Part shown: positions 46,780-58,500 of the stretch, piece after piece
Layout: each line of letters starts with the position of its first letter
Position numbering within the stretch: the stretch's first letter is position 1
Assembly: GCF_907165205.1 (NCBI RefSeq)
Contig: NC_058196.1
Location: 27,880,501 to 27,944,500 of the forward strand
DNA: 64,000 nucleotides
Direction: 5' to 3'
DNA from: Coccinella septempunctata
Lineage: Eukaryota > Arthropoda > Insecta > Coleoptera > Coccinellidae
Made by a program: the position numbers and the translations under genes
Notes under the pieces: generated by a model
Told to the model about the DNA's origin: nothing
What the model saw: only the letters and a program-made list of their open reading frames with translations
Database searches by the model: none

Positions 46780-47985
46780 ATTCGGGATTTACTCTAGCGT
46801 GTCAGATTAATAAAAGGGAAGATACCTTGGAGCCTGGAGTACCTCTTCTAAAAATTACATCTGAATATATAGTCTAGAAGAGACAGAATAGTAAAAAAAG
46901 ATCATTGTACATACTCGAGCGTGTAAGATTGAGATATATGTTGTTAATTAGATGTTGAAAAGTAGGTATTCTCTTTATCTGACAATTTAAGCGACACGTA
47001 AATAAGTAAGAGGGCGCCAAACTTCACGTGTACATTCTCGAGCGCGGTGGATTTTTTCTTAATTTGAAGCTAATGATTCAAGAATAACGGAAAAATGTAA
47101 TTTGACAGTTTCAGCAAGCCGAAACAATAAAAATTGACCATAAGGGTCACACAAATCAGTGTTTTTGAATTATCTCCTCTCCTGGGCTTCAAATTGTTTC
47201 AAATTCATCATAAAAGTTGTAGAGCATAACATTTTCTACAAATTTTGTCCGAAGCAATTTTTTTTACTTTTTAACGTCTCTGAGGCGATGAATGTCCCTT
47301 AGACTGGGTTTCTACATTGACCTTGGCTTTTCGCATGTGTGGCTAAGCTCCTCGCCTTTATCCTCTAGCTCAAAAACAGTTAGGGGTAGGAAAAATTGCT
47401 TCAGACAAAATTTGTATAGAATTTTATTATCTACAACTTTCATAATGAATACAGAAACGATCAGAGGTACAGGAAGAGAAATATCTTCAAAAACATCCAT
47501 GATATCATCTTTAAACTGTCAGATTAAGAAAACCGCCCTGATTATTGCCAGATTAATGGGCCAACACGTCTGCAACACCGAGATTAACCATCTGTATGAA
47601 AATCTGACACGCTCGAGTATGTACAAATAACGATTTTTTTGCATTTTCAAAAGACCGCTGTCTCTTGAAAAGTACCTTCATTAACATATCCTCTAAAAAT
47701 CAGACATGCTCAATTTCTCTTACCATTTTCAACTCTTCCGTACGGCTAGCCCCACCATGCAAACTGTCAGATTAATATGAATTCATTATCAAATAAGACA
47801 CATAGGGCATGTACGGTATCATAATCTGACACGCTCGAGTATGTACACCTGACGATTTTTTCTCACATCTTTGAGCACCTGCAGACGCTTTCCCCACCAC
47901 TGAAAGTGCATTAACCATAGAACCTTCTTTTCTTTCTACCATCTTATCTTCAAAATCCACTAGGTCTCCACGACTCTGAATCCAA
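46780..47985 (+). repeat. Family C dispersed element, copy 1 (about 1.2 kb)
   Basis: It begins with an AAATTCGGGATTTACTC end and closes near CCACTAGGTCTCCACGACTC. Diagnostic internal motifs are GAGGGCGCCAAACTT, ATTCTCGAGCGCGGTGG, and repeated ATCTGACACGCTCGAGTATG units with a CTGTCAGATTAA counterpart. Two further copies occur at 51973-54008 and 55687-56770. There is no transposase frame. Confidence 0.8.
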
Positions 47986-47989
47986 CTCT

Positions 47990-48090
47990 GTTTGAGAGAT
48001 CAGAGATGTGTAGTGTCACAGATTTAGCTTGTTATTCTGAAGAAAATTTTGTTCTTCCAGGGGTGGTATGGCTCTTTATGGAAAAAATGT
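47990..48090 (-). repeat. Family A element fragment, copy 8
   Basis: A roughly 100-base inverted middle segment: GATGTGTAGTGTCACAGATT, TTAGCTTGTTATTCTGAAG and TTCCAGGGGTGG. It abuts the end of the family C element. Confidence 0.65.
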
Positions 48091-49261
48091 TCCAATTTTT
48101 ACGTGGGCTCCCTATTCTTACCGAGGAATCTTCTGAAGAATTTCCCCGTCTACGTTACTGCCCCCGAGGCTGTCAGCCCTCCGCCACATCCCCCCCGCAT
48201 TCGTCACGGATGAATCCACACTGCAGCATCACATGCAGATTTGAATATCTCCAGGCTTGGCGTTCAGCGTCGTGTTAGATGTTCCGGATTATTACATAAC
48301 GCCATATCATAAGCGCGAATGAATTTTCAATTTCGCGCCCTTAATGCTTGTTCTTTTTCCATTACTGCGCGCCGCCAGCCCAGGGGGGTGGGGGGATTAC
48401 CGCTGGATAACGTTTTTATGGCGGTTTCTCGGTTTCGAAGGCGGGAGCTTTGTGGATCTCCAGAAATTTGCTTAAAGATCCAATGTATCCGGAAAATTGC
48501 TTTGAGTCTCATCACGCTGAATCGTTAAGTTTTGATCAATAGGAGCAGGGATGATGTCAGGAGCGTTTTGTCGGCTGCTATTAAACAATTATTCCTTTGT
48601 TGGAGTTCTCTGCATTTCTTGCGCTCTGTAATGAATATTGCTTTGATGCTACACAGCGTCTTCGTCATCTGTTAATCGCTTATTGAGAAACATTGTCTGA
48701 GGTCATGAGGGGAGAAGGTGTTCATCCAGCCAAGTGGAAGGAATTCAAATTTTTGGTTAAGGTACAAGTCATTGCTAAAACAATACAGGGACTGGTCGAC
48801 TTTGGAATCCCAAGTGACATTGCGTTAAATTTTCAATTTACCTTTTATTCATAAACTGAAGTCTTTCATCAATTTCAAACGGAGAAGGAGCTGAGTTCCT
48901 CTGACGAGGTCAAATGGGACCAAAACCATGGTCAGCATCTGCTGTTCTTCGGTGGAACGTTCTCCATTTAGTGGTCCTGACGATGGCAAAATTGTGTGCT
49001 TCAATTCAGATCGTAACACTTGTTGATATTCATATCGGCGGATGGCATTAATCTGAATTGATTCTTTTCTGAAGCGGTAACAGAGCAGTAATAATTAAAA
49101 AGAATGCATGAATATATCTTTGGACTGTCGATATTTGCCCCAATTTGGACAGTCGCTGACATATAAACAAAAATAAACTGATTTTGAGGCTGATATCATT
49201 CATCAATTTGTACAATATGAATAATTTAATTTACAACATCCATCTTTAATCACAGATTATC
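48091..49261. other. Intergenic region 3' of the peptidase gene, with a GC-rich island
   Basis: Positions 48100-48540 are among the most GC-rich of the window, with runs of C and a GGGGGGTGGGGGG stretch near 48384, but without a convincing frame. The part next to the peptidase stop is AT-rich; I could not identify a canonical AATAAA for that gene within the first 100 bases past the stop. Confidence 0.35.
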
Positions 49262-49576
49262 TCAAAATATATCACATTTCTTCTCGAAATTCATGTTGTC
49301 CCCAGAGCCACAACTGAAATCCTCCACGAATTCCTCGATATTGCTGACGATTCCATTGACTCTCACTTTCTCTACAGAATCTAGATAGTTGGTGTACTTG
49401 GCACAGAACGGCCTTGCGAAATACACCCAAAATAGCTGTTCTGGAGGCAGTTCTACCCCTGGCAGATTTGGTTCCCTACCATTCCTCTCCAACCAATGTT
49501 TGTAAGCTTCATATGACGCTTTAACACCGGCTAAATGCATGAGGTCTTCTTCGGAGGCTTGGGTAGCGTTGTGTTT
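49262..49576 (-). CDS. M13-like gene, terminal exon
   Basis: Acceptor TTCCACAG|AAA; TGA at 49262-49264. It encodes EEDLMHLAGVKASYEAYKHW (usual ENIADNGGLKAAYRAY), LPPEQLFWVYFARPFCAKY, a shortened loop, VRVNGIVSNIEEF with the substrate-carboxylate arginine kept, and the C-terminal cysteines ending KKCDIF. Confidence 0.95.
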   Translation of the reverse strand, partial: KHNATQASEEDLMHLAGVKASYEAYKHWLERNGREPNLPGVELPPEQLFWVYFARPFCAKYTNYLDSVEKVRVNGIVSNIEEFVEDFSCGSGDNMNFEKKCDIF

Positions 49577-52500
49577 CTGTGGAAAATGTTGAGGAAAATA
49601 TTAGAATGTGGTTTCCTTTGACCTCAAGAATCTACTGTTAAAATATTTGTACTATAGTCAAAGATTCACCATTCACCCTATAAAGGGTCAGTCGTTGACT
49701 CGTTCAAATATTTAAACACGTCAGTTATGTTCATCACATATTTTCCGAAGTGATTTGACATCGTGATAAAAAGCGTAATTGCTGAGACTTTACGTAGAAC
49801 GGACAACACAGCGCTGGTTTAAGATATAAAAATGTTTTGACAAGCGTCATAACCCCATATTTTCATACTATACTCCATTCACTTTTATTTTAGCAGTCGG
49901 TTGGCCATGGAAATTTGACACATTTCACTCTGTATAGTACGAAAATGTGGGGTTATGACGCTTGTCAAATAATTTTTGGGTTTTAAATCAACGCTATGTT
50001 GCCCGTTCTACGTAAAAGTTTCTGTTATTACGTATTTTATCCCAATGTCGAATCTCTTCGGAAAATGTGTGACGAACATAATTGAAGTTTATACAAACTG
50101 ATTGAAGGCATACCATAGCCATATGCATGCAAAATACAAGAGATCAGTATAATATCATAATATGCACTAGCTTGAGGAGAGTTAATGTTCGTTATCTTCT
50201 TTGGCTAAAGTTTGAATACGTTACATCAGTTGTAGATTTAAAAATATCAACCCGAAGATGAAATGCATATGATGCAATGGTTGGGAATGGGTATCTCCCG
50301 AAGGAATTAACAGATAATTACAAGAATGTTAAATTCTTCAACAAAAATCATCTTGTATCAATATAAGTGAATGGAATTAAAGGAAGTTTCAAGTGAAGAT
50401 GAACTTCACCTTTGAACAAAAATTTTACATGAATAAACAATTAGCAGGACATCTGGCGCGTATTTGTGGCTGTTCATCTTAAAACATTGATATAATAATA
50501 ATCATTAGGCATTTATTGGTACCTTAAGACATTTACAATGTATACCACGAGTCAAATGAACAATAGGAAAATCAATTTTCGGGAACTTATTCTACGATGA
50601 CATTAATCGAAAATCCTGTAGTAAACTTTTCGCATTAATTCACTCAAACATAAAATTCTCAAATGCCACCACTTTTTTGGGTCTTCCAATGGAAGGAAAT
50701 TCTTTGTCATCCTCTTCATTCACAATCTTTCAGATTGTGGAAATATTCAGCTGAAATATAAGTCGTTTAGATTTAGATGAAACATTATATAAATTCTCTT
50801 ACATTGAATATGTTCGCTACCGTCTGACGTATTGTGGATTTTAGAATATCAGGGTATAACTCTTTGAATGATCGAACTTGAATTCTAAGTAGCACTTCCT
50901 GAAACCCTGTCTCTTTTTTCAATCACTTTCGACATTTTCGTAATAAAAATTGATGTTACTTGTGGCAACGGTGTTATGACATTAACGACATTTCATGAGT
51001 GCCAACCTTACTCCGTTCTAGTTACAAAAACTTGAGAAAATTATTTCATGGCCAACCGACTGCTAAAATGAATGTGAATGGAGTATATGCTGAGCGGAAT
51101 GTATCAAATTTCCATGGCCAACCGAATGCTATAAAATAAAAGCGAATGGTGTATACTTACACCCTCTTTTGAAAAGTTTAATGAATGTAATTCTATAAAT
51201 TCTCTTTCCTGAGAAGGAAAAGAGGCTAGTATTTTCTACAAATAAGGAATATATCGCCACTCTTGAAAACAAAGGCACCAATCCAGAATTCCGTTTGAGT
51301 GCAACGATCAATTTTCGTGGCCGCCTTGGATTTATCGCAAAAAACGAACTGATTATCCGCAGTCAAACGCGGTATTTATTATTTACATGGTCGTCTGGGG
51401 TGGTCGTCCTCCCGAACAGTCTGCCCAAACATTTAAGCCTGTCTTCGTAATTCAGAAGGGTGACAGGGGTCCACCAGCTCTTGGCCTCTCCCCCCATTTC
51501 TTTGTGTTTCGTCGCTGCGAATATTTGCCATACTTTATTGCCGATGACAGAGCCAAGTGCGCCGTAATTCAAGTATTTTGGCCGGTCCTTCTCGTAGTAG
51601 ATGCTGTTGAGGATGCCGACTGGGACCACTGAAAAAAAAAGGTAATTGATGTTTCCCACTGACTATATACTTTTGGTGGTTTTTGAGCAATCTCACCATG
51701 AATAATCAGATAAGGACGAATGGACTTGAAATTTGGTTTATCATTTTACAGGCTGAGTATACTGAGTGAAAGTAACGCACAAAATTCATATTTATGGTAG
51801 TTACTTTTTTGTAGAACAAAGGCTAGCTATAAACAGATTTATTTTAAATCACGCAACTTCAACGTGCCATGAATAATTGAGAATTTTGTCATCCTACTTC
51901 CATGAGAGGTGAAAGGTAGTTGAGTTTTTCCATGGTAAACCTAATGGTTGAGGAACCCAAGAGGAAAATTGGGGATTTACTCGAAGGTTAATATAGGGGG
52001 AGTTACTTTTTACCCTGTAGAGTACTTCTACCAAAAATTAGACATGTATATAGGGGGAATTGTCTAGTAGGGGAGACTAGGGAGCCTTGATACATGGGGA
52101 GGCTTGATACAGGCTTATATCCGCGATCTGTAGCCGTTTTCAAAAGTATTATACTAGTGAACACTATTCTTTGGCAGAGGGCATTGCGTGACGTTAATAT
52201 GTAAGGCTAACAGTAGTTTGTTTGTGAAATATTCAACGAATTCGATGTGAGAAATTGTAAGTTTTTACTCAAGTTACCTAAGGGTTTTATGATCATGCAT
52301 TAATTCTTCGGCATAAACAAACATTTCACTGGGAAATATGCATAAAACTACTCAATTTACAGTTTTATTCGCTTTTCAAAATATATGGGTATAAGATGAA
52401 AACATAAATCACTTTAAAAATTGCTTTCAGGGAGGTTTGAGACATTTGTCGTGGGGAGGCCTGATACATGTATAATCTTCAAAAAATATTCCGTAGCTAG

Positions 52501-55500
52501 TTGGATAGGCCTACATGAAGGCGTCTTCACCATCCAACATATCAAAGGGATTTTTAAAAACCGTACAATTCCCATGTATTTAACGAGGCCGACTTTTCTT
52601 GTGTGGAAGTGACTAACTGACAATTTCCTGATTTTTCTACACCTATAGGACCAAAGCAAGCCAGAATCATTGCTGACCTACCTACTGAGCTGAATAATCC
52701 TCTCGATTACTCTCCCAGTACATCGTATCAATCCTCCCATATGTGGGGAGGTTTGAGACAGTTTACATGTTTTTCTGTTCAACGTTCTGTACAGAATAAG
52801 ATGTTTATGTTTTGCGACTTCTATATTTATTTTGTTGAACGATTAATTGAAGAATTATATAATATAAAAAAAGTCCTGCTTCTTCATATAATTCAGTTTC
52901 CAGATTAAAAATTCCAAAAAACGTATCAACCCTCCCCAGTCTCCCCTACAGCCTGACGAAAATGTGTGGGAGGGCGCCAAACTTGGCGCGACGTGTACAT
53001 TCTTGAGCGCGGTGGTTTTTTTTCTTAAATTGATGCTAATGATTAAAGAATAACGAAAGAAATATAATCTGACAGTTTCAGCAAGCCGAAACAGTAAAAA
53101 TTGGCCATAAGGGTCACAAAAATAATTATTTTTGAATTATCTCCTTTCCTAGGCTTTAAATTGTTTCTGCATTCATTATAAAAGTTTTAGAACATAACAT
53201 TTTCTACGAATTTTGTCCGAAGCAATTTTTTTCTACGTTTGAAAGTTTCTGAGATACAAGCCGATGAATGTACATTAAACTGGGTTTCTTTAATGACTTT
53301 GGCCTTTCGCATGTGTGGGTAAGCTCCTTGCCTTCAATACCCTCTAGCTCAAAAACGGGCAAGAAAAATTGCTTCAGACAAAAGTTGTATAGAATTTTAT
53401 TATCTACATCTTTCATAATGAATACAGAAACGATCAGAGGTACATGAAGGGAAATATCCTTAAAAAAGCCTTGATATCATTTTCAAACTGTCAGATTAAG
53501 AAAACCCCCCGATTTTTGTCAGATTAATGGGTCAACACGTCTGCAACACCGAGATCAACCATCTGTATGAAAATCTGACATGCTCGAGTATGTACAAGTA
53601 ACGATTTTTTTTTTGCATTTTCAAAGGACCGCTGTGACCTTGCATCAAGTCTGAATTGTCAGCTACTTGAAATGTAACTTCCTTTGGGTCCAATTAACCC
53701 ATCCTCTTAAAATCTGACACGCTCAAAAAAATATTTTTACCATTTTCAACTCTTCCGTACGGCCAGCCCCACCACGCAAACTGTCAGATTAAGATGAATT
53801 TATTATCAGAGACACGTAGGGCATATACAGTATCTTAATCTGATACACTAGGGTTAGAGTATGTACAAGGTGATTTTTTACATCTTTGAGAACTTGCAGA
53901 CGCTTTCCCCACCGCTAAAATTGCATAAATCATAGAACAGTTTTTCTTTCTACTATCTAATCTTTAAAATCAACCAGGTCACCACGACACTGGAGTAAAT
54001 CCCAATTTAGAATCGTCGGCTCCCCAACTCCCCTTTAGCAAAGTGTAGTAAGTAGTAAGTAGAGCATGGAATTGCTGTATGGGATGGAAGAGCAAGAGCT
54101 GCAACCGTTGCTCAAGATCGACTAATCAGAATCAATAGGCCAATCTGACAAGCTATAGTTTTTGTTCAAACAATCAGAAATTGGGAATAGCGGCGGTTTT
54201 AAGGTATCCATGGGCACTGTGTATTGTGAAAACAATGAAGGATAATGGAAGTACGACAGCGTTTCAAAAACAACTTTTTAATTAAGCGTCTATTCGTCTG
54301 TATATTCAGACTTATTCACTGCTAAAATTATAATAAATCGAAAAACAATAAACATCGATTATTTGTTTAGCCTACAACGATTAATTTTGGGTGAGTCTCT
54401 CTTGTGTGTTGGATGTCCTTTATTGTTTTTTGATTTATCATATTTTTAGCTGTGAAAAAGTCTGAATATACAGACGAAACGTCGCTTGATTAAAAAGGCT
54501 GTCCTATTTCCATTATCCTTCATTGTTTCCATAACCGATAAGGACGTGAATATTATTCTAATGTGTATAATGAACATGTCTTGATATCAACATATCTTTT
54601 CGGTGGTGGCACAGTGTGCGTTTGGATAGAAATTTGTTTTTATGGGTGCAACTATGATAGCTGGTTAAGGTGATTTGATTGTAAAACCTTTTACGTCTCA
54701 ATGTGGTGAATAATTTTCCATTCCACAGTTGAACAGGATGAGCAGGCTGAGCAGGCTGATAGACCCACCCTGTAACTCTAATTTATTTACGACCGAAACG
54801 AACAACTAATTACCCCCGCTTCCGAAATCTTCTTACGGAATTCGGCTCAACGGCGCGAGGGTTCACGACCCCAAATTCCAACACTTACCAAGAATGTTAT
54901 CGAAGGGTGAAAGTGCGATATTGAGTCCTGTGACGAAGTCTGGATCCTCCAGCCAGTTCGTGCGAACCCGCCGACTAAGCTTGCGGAATTCGGCATCCAA
55001 TCCGAATTGGTCCAGGTTCATCACTGACAAAAGGAGATTGTCCTCGTAGATTTTCACCTGGGAATAAGACGTCGATTTAGGTTTAGGCGAGAATGGGGAA
55101 TTCTCCTCAATTTCGGTTACACAGCATATGCAAGTTTAAACTGAATAATTATGAGTTTCATTCATGAATTTTTCAAATGCACCGCGGAAACTATTCGAAA
55201 TCATTCTACAAATATGAGGTTTCAAAATTTGAATCGCTTCGTTTCTAGTTTACCATTTGGCAACACCGCCTACTAGAAAAACAATGGCTTGTTGATTTAC
55301 AGCCATCATAAGGCGCGTACTCACTGGCTAACCTCAACAGCAACCGGCCATAAAAATCCCATAAAATTTTACGACCTTCCTCGTTCGTCGCAGACTTCAT
55401 AGACAGCCATCTTCGTCTATCTCATCAAGATCAATATTTGTTCTCCTTTATTATCAACGCATATTTCTATCTAAGATGAATTGATGGAATATAAACCGAG

Positions 55501-58500
55501 CACTGCATTATGGGTTGGAAATCGAGAAATATTGATGTCAAATGAGAATCAAAAATGTTTCAAGTCAATTTCAATTTTAAACAGCACAAGTGGAAATGTT
55601 CTTGAGTATTTCTTCCAAAAATGGTTAGATATGCTTAGGTTAGTTAAGGTTAGGTTAGCTAAGGTTAGGTTATAGCCCACGATACTAAATTGGGATTTAC
55701 ATGAGCGTCGTGGAGACCTAGTGGATTTTGAAGATTAGATGGTAGAAAGAAAAAAGATTCTATGATGTGTATGCACTTTCAGCGGTGGGGAAAGCGTCCG
55801 CAGGTTTTCAAAGCTGTAAAACAAATCGTCAGGTGAACATATTTTAGCGTGTCAGATTAAGATACTGTATATGCCCTTCGTGTCTCTGATAATAAATCAT
55901 CCTAATCTGACAGTTTGCGTGGTGGGGCTGGACGTAAAGAAGAGTTGAAAATGAAAAAATATTTCTGAAGTGTCAGATTTTTAGAGAATATGTTAATTGG
56001 ACCCTAAGGAAGCTACTTTTCAAGAGACTGATAATTCGAACGTGACGCAAGGTCACAGCGGTCCTTTGAAAATGCAAAAAAATCGCTACTTGTACATACT
56101 CGAATTAATCTGACACTAATCAAGGGGGCTTTCTTAATCTATCAGTTTGAAGATGATAACAATTTTTTTTAATATCTCCTTTCCTGCACCTCTAATTGTT
56201 TCTGTATTCATTATGAAAGTTGTAGATAATAAAATTCTATACAACTTTTGTCTGAAGCAATTTTTCATACCCTTAATCGTTTTCGAGCTAGAGGGTGATA
56301 AAGGCGAGGAGCTTAGCCACACATGCGAAAGGCCAAGGTCAATGTAGATCCCCAATCTTATCTACATTCATCGCCATATATCTCGAAAACGTTCAAACAT
56401 AGAAAAAATTGCTCTGGACAAAATTCGTAGAAAATTTTATGCTCTACAACTTTTATAATGACTGCGAAAACAATCTGAAGCCCAGGAGAGGAGATGATTC
56501 GAAAAAACTCAGTTTTGTGAACTTTGTGGCCAATTTTTATTGTTTCGGCTTGCTGAAACTGTCAGATTATATTTTTTCCGTTATTCTTGAATCATTAGCT
56601 TTAGATTTAAAAAGAAGTCACCGCGCTCAAGAATGTACACGTGATTTTTTTTTGCAAGTTTGGCGCACTCCCACACATTTGTGGCACGCTTAAATTGTCA
56701 GATTACGAGATTATATACTTTTCAACATGTAATCAACCACATATCTTAATCTGAAACGCTTCTGAAATAGCTATGCGTTCAAAAACTGCACAAAGTACAA
56801 ATTGGTAACCATTCTTTCACTGAATCATTCACTTATACTCACTTCACCGAAGGACGTACAAAGCTGATTCAATGAACTGAGATCCTCGTAAGAAACGATG
56901 TCGACGGCGCTATCCAGTAGTTTCTCCAAAATAACCTTCCTGGACACATCGTCAATCCAGTCGAGACCGCTCAGGATCTCTTTATATTGGTCCTTTATGT
57001 TATGGACCATATCGGTAACATCCCGTCTCGTTTCTTCGTCGAAGTATTGTTCGATATAAGCCGACGATATGACAGGACCCATTCTGAAAATTCATTTAGT
57101 TGCATTAGGAGTGCAACGGACAGTGAGGGATAGTGGACATTGTTATTTTTCAATGTATAAGAAGAATGGAGGGTATTGAGAGTATAGAATCATGTTTTAA
57201 ATCATTAGATCGGAAGTTTTGTCTACCCATCAGTTTGGGTTTTCACAGTTTCAGGTGTAAAGTTATTTTTAGTACTGGTAGTAAGTACAAAATCATTTAA
57301 ATTCACAATTTACCGAACAACAATTTGACAATTGACATTTTGACAATTGACAAGTGGAGAATGGCAGTGTAAAATTTGGTCCTATCATTTGTGTTGCACT
57401 TCTAAATGTTCGTAGGACCACATGATATCCAGAAATGTACTATTTACTTATCTAAAGAGGCAACAACGCCAAGTCGATGAAATCCCATAAAACTACGTTG
57501 GCAACGAAATTTTTTAATTGCATCCCAACGGATGATTCGCATCCGACCGCAGAGGCTCTACGCATACTTCGAACCATACGGATAAGTAAACACTTCGATC
57601 GATAATTTTAATTAACCGAATACAGTGGATGTTTCTTTGTCAAAGAAACATATGTTTCCCCCCGGGGACCAGGGACGATTGTACTTTACACGGTTTTCAC
57701 GTAGGCTATTGCTTCTGCAAACATTCGCAGTTCCATGCTGTACTGGAAGTATTGAAAAATGCAGATTTTAATTCCAAATACAGGGTGTTTTCAAAGGTGA
57801 GGCTTTTTTCGACAGAAGATAGAACTCATCAAAGTAAGTCATTTAACTAAAAATTGTTTATATAAAATATCCAAGATGGTTCAGTACCAAGTTCATCGGA
57901 TTAGATGCATCAGGTCACTTTGGAGAGAATCATAATTGTTGTATCGTGCAATTTAGGGCGAAAAAAAAAATGTAGAAAATCGAGGCAGTTTCTTGAAAGT
58001 GCTTATGTTAGTTATGTTGAAAAAGTGCTATGATGTTTTCCCATTTCATCCCATTATCACGACGATTGTTGGAATGTTCGAACTAGAAGATTGTGATGCT
58101 CATTGTGAAAAAATTCGTGAATAATTCAGACGAATTTTATTGGTGAGATTTTGAAGCATTATTCTATTTTTTACACTTGTGTCCTGAGTCTCTACTGTCA
58201 GTTGGTATTGAAATGAGCCATTTCATAAAATCGTGTAAGTTACTAAAAAATAATGAGAACAATTCGGCAATCCTAAGTTTCCATTTTCATTACCACGTAA
58301 ATATCGAACAGGGCAATATCCTAAACGAAACCACATGGTCGAACCAGGAGATAAGTTTTTTCCCACTGTTTTGCGATAATTCAGCTAACAAACGGTCTAG
58401 AGTTGTATTAGGATCTATTTCAGTAATCATTTACAATTTTTTTTCAACTTTGTCATTTTGAAAGTTTTGATTTTTGGTGAAACTCTTCATTTTGAGCAGT

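Noticed and set aside
47292..47630. 112-codon frame and its counterparts at 53204 and 56134
   Set aside because: They fall in corresponding positions of family C copies and vary in length and stops between copies, so they are repeat sequence.
52900..54000. An additional peptidase exon in the intron between exons 6 and 7
   Set aside because: Exon 6 ends in phase 1 and exon 7 begins with the two complementing bases, giving the uninterrupted family motif NILVVPVGIL; no further exon is needed.
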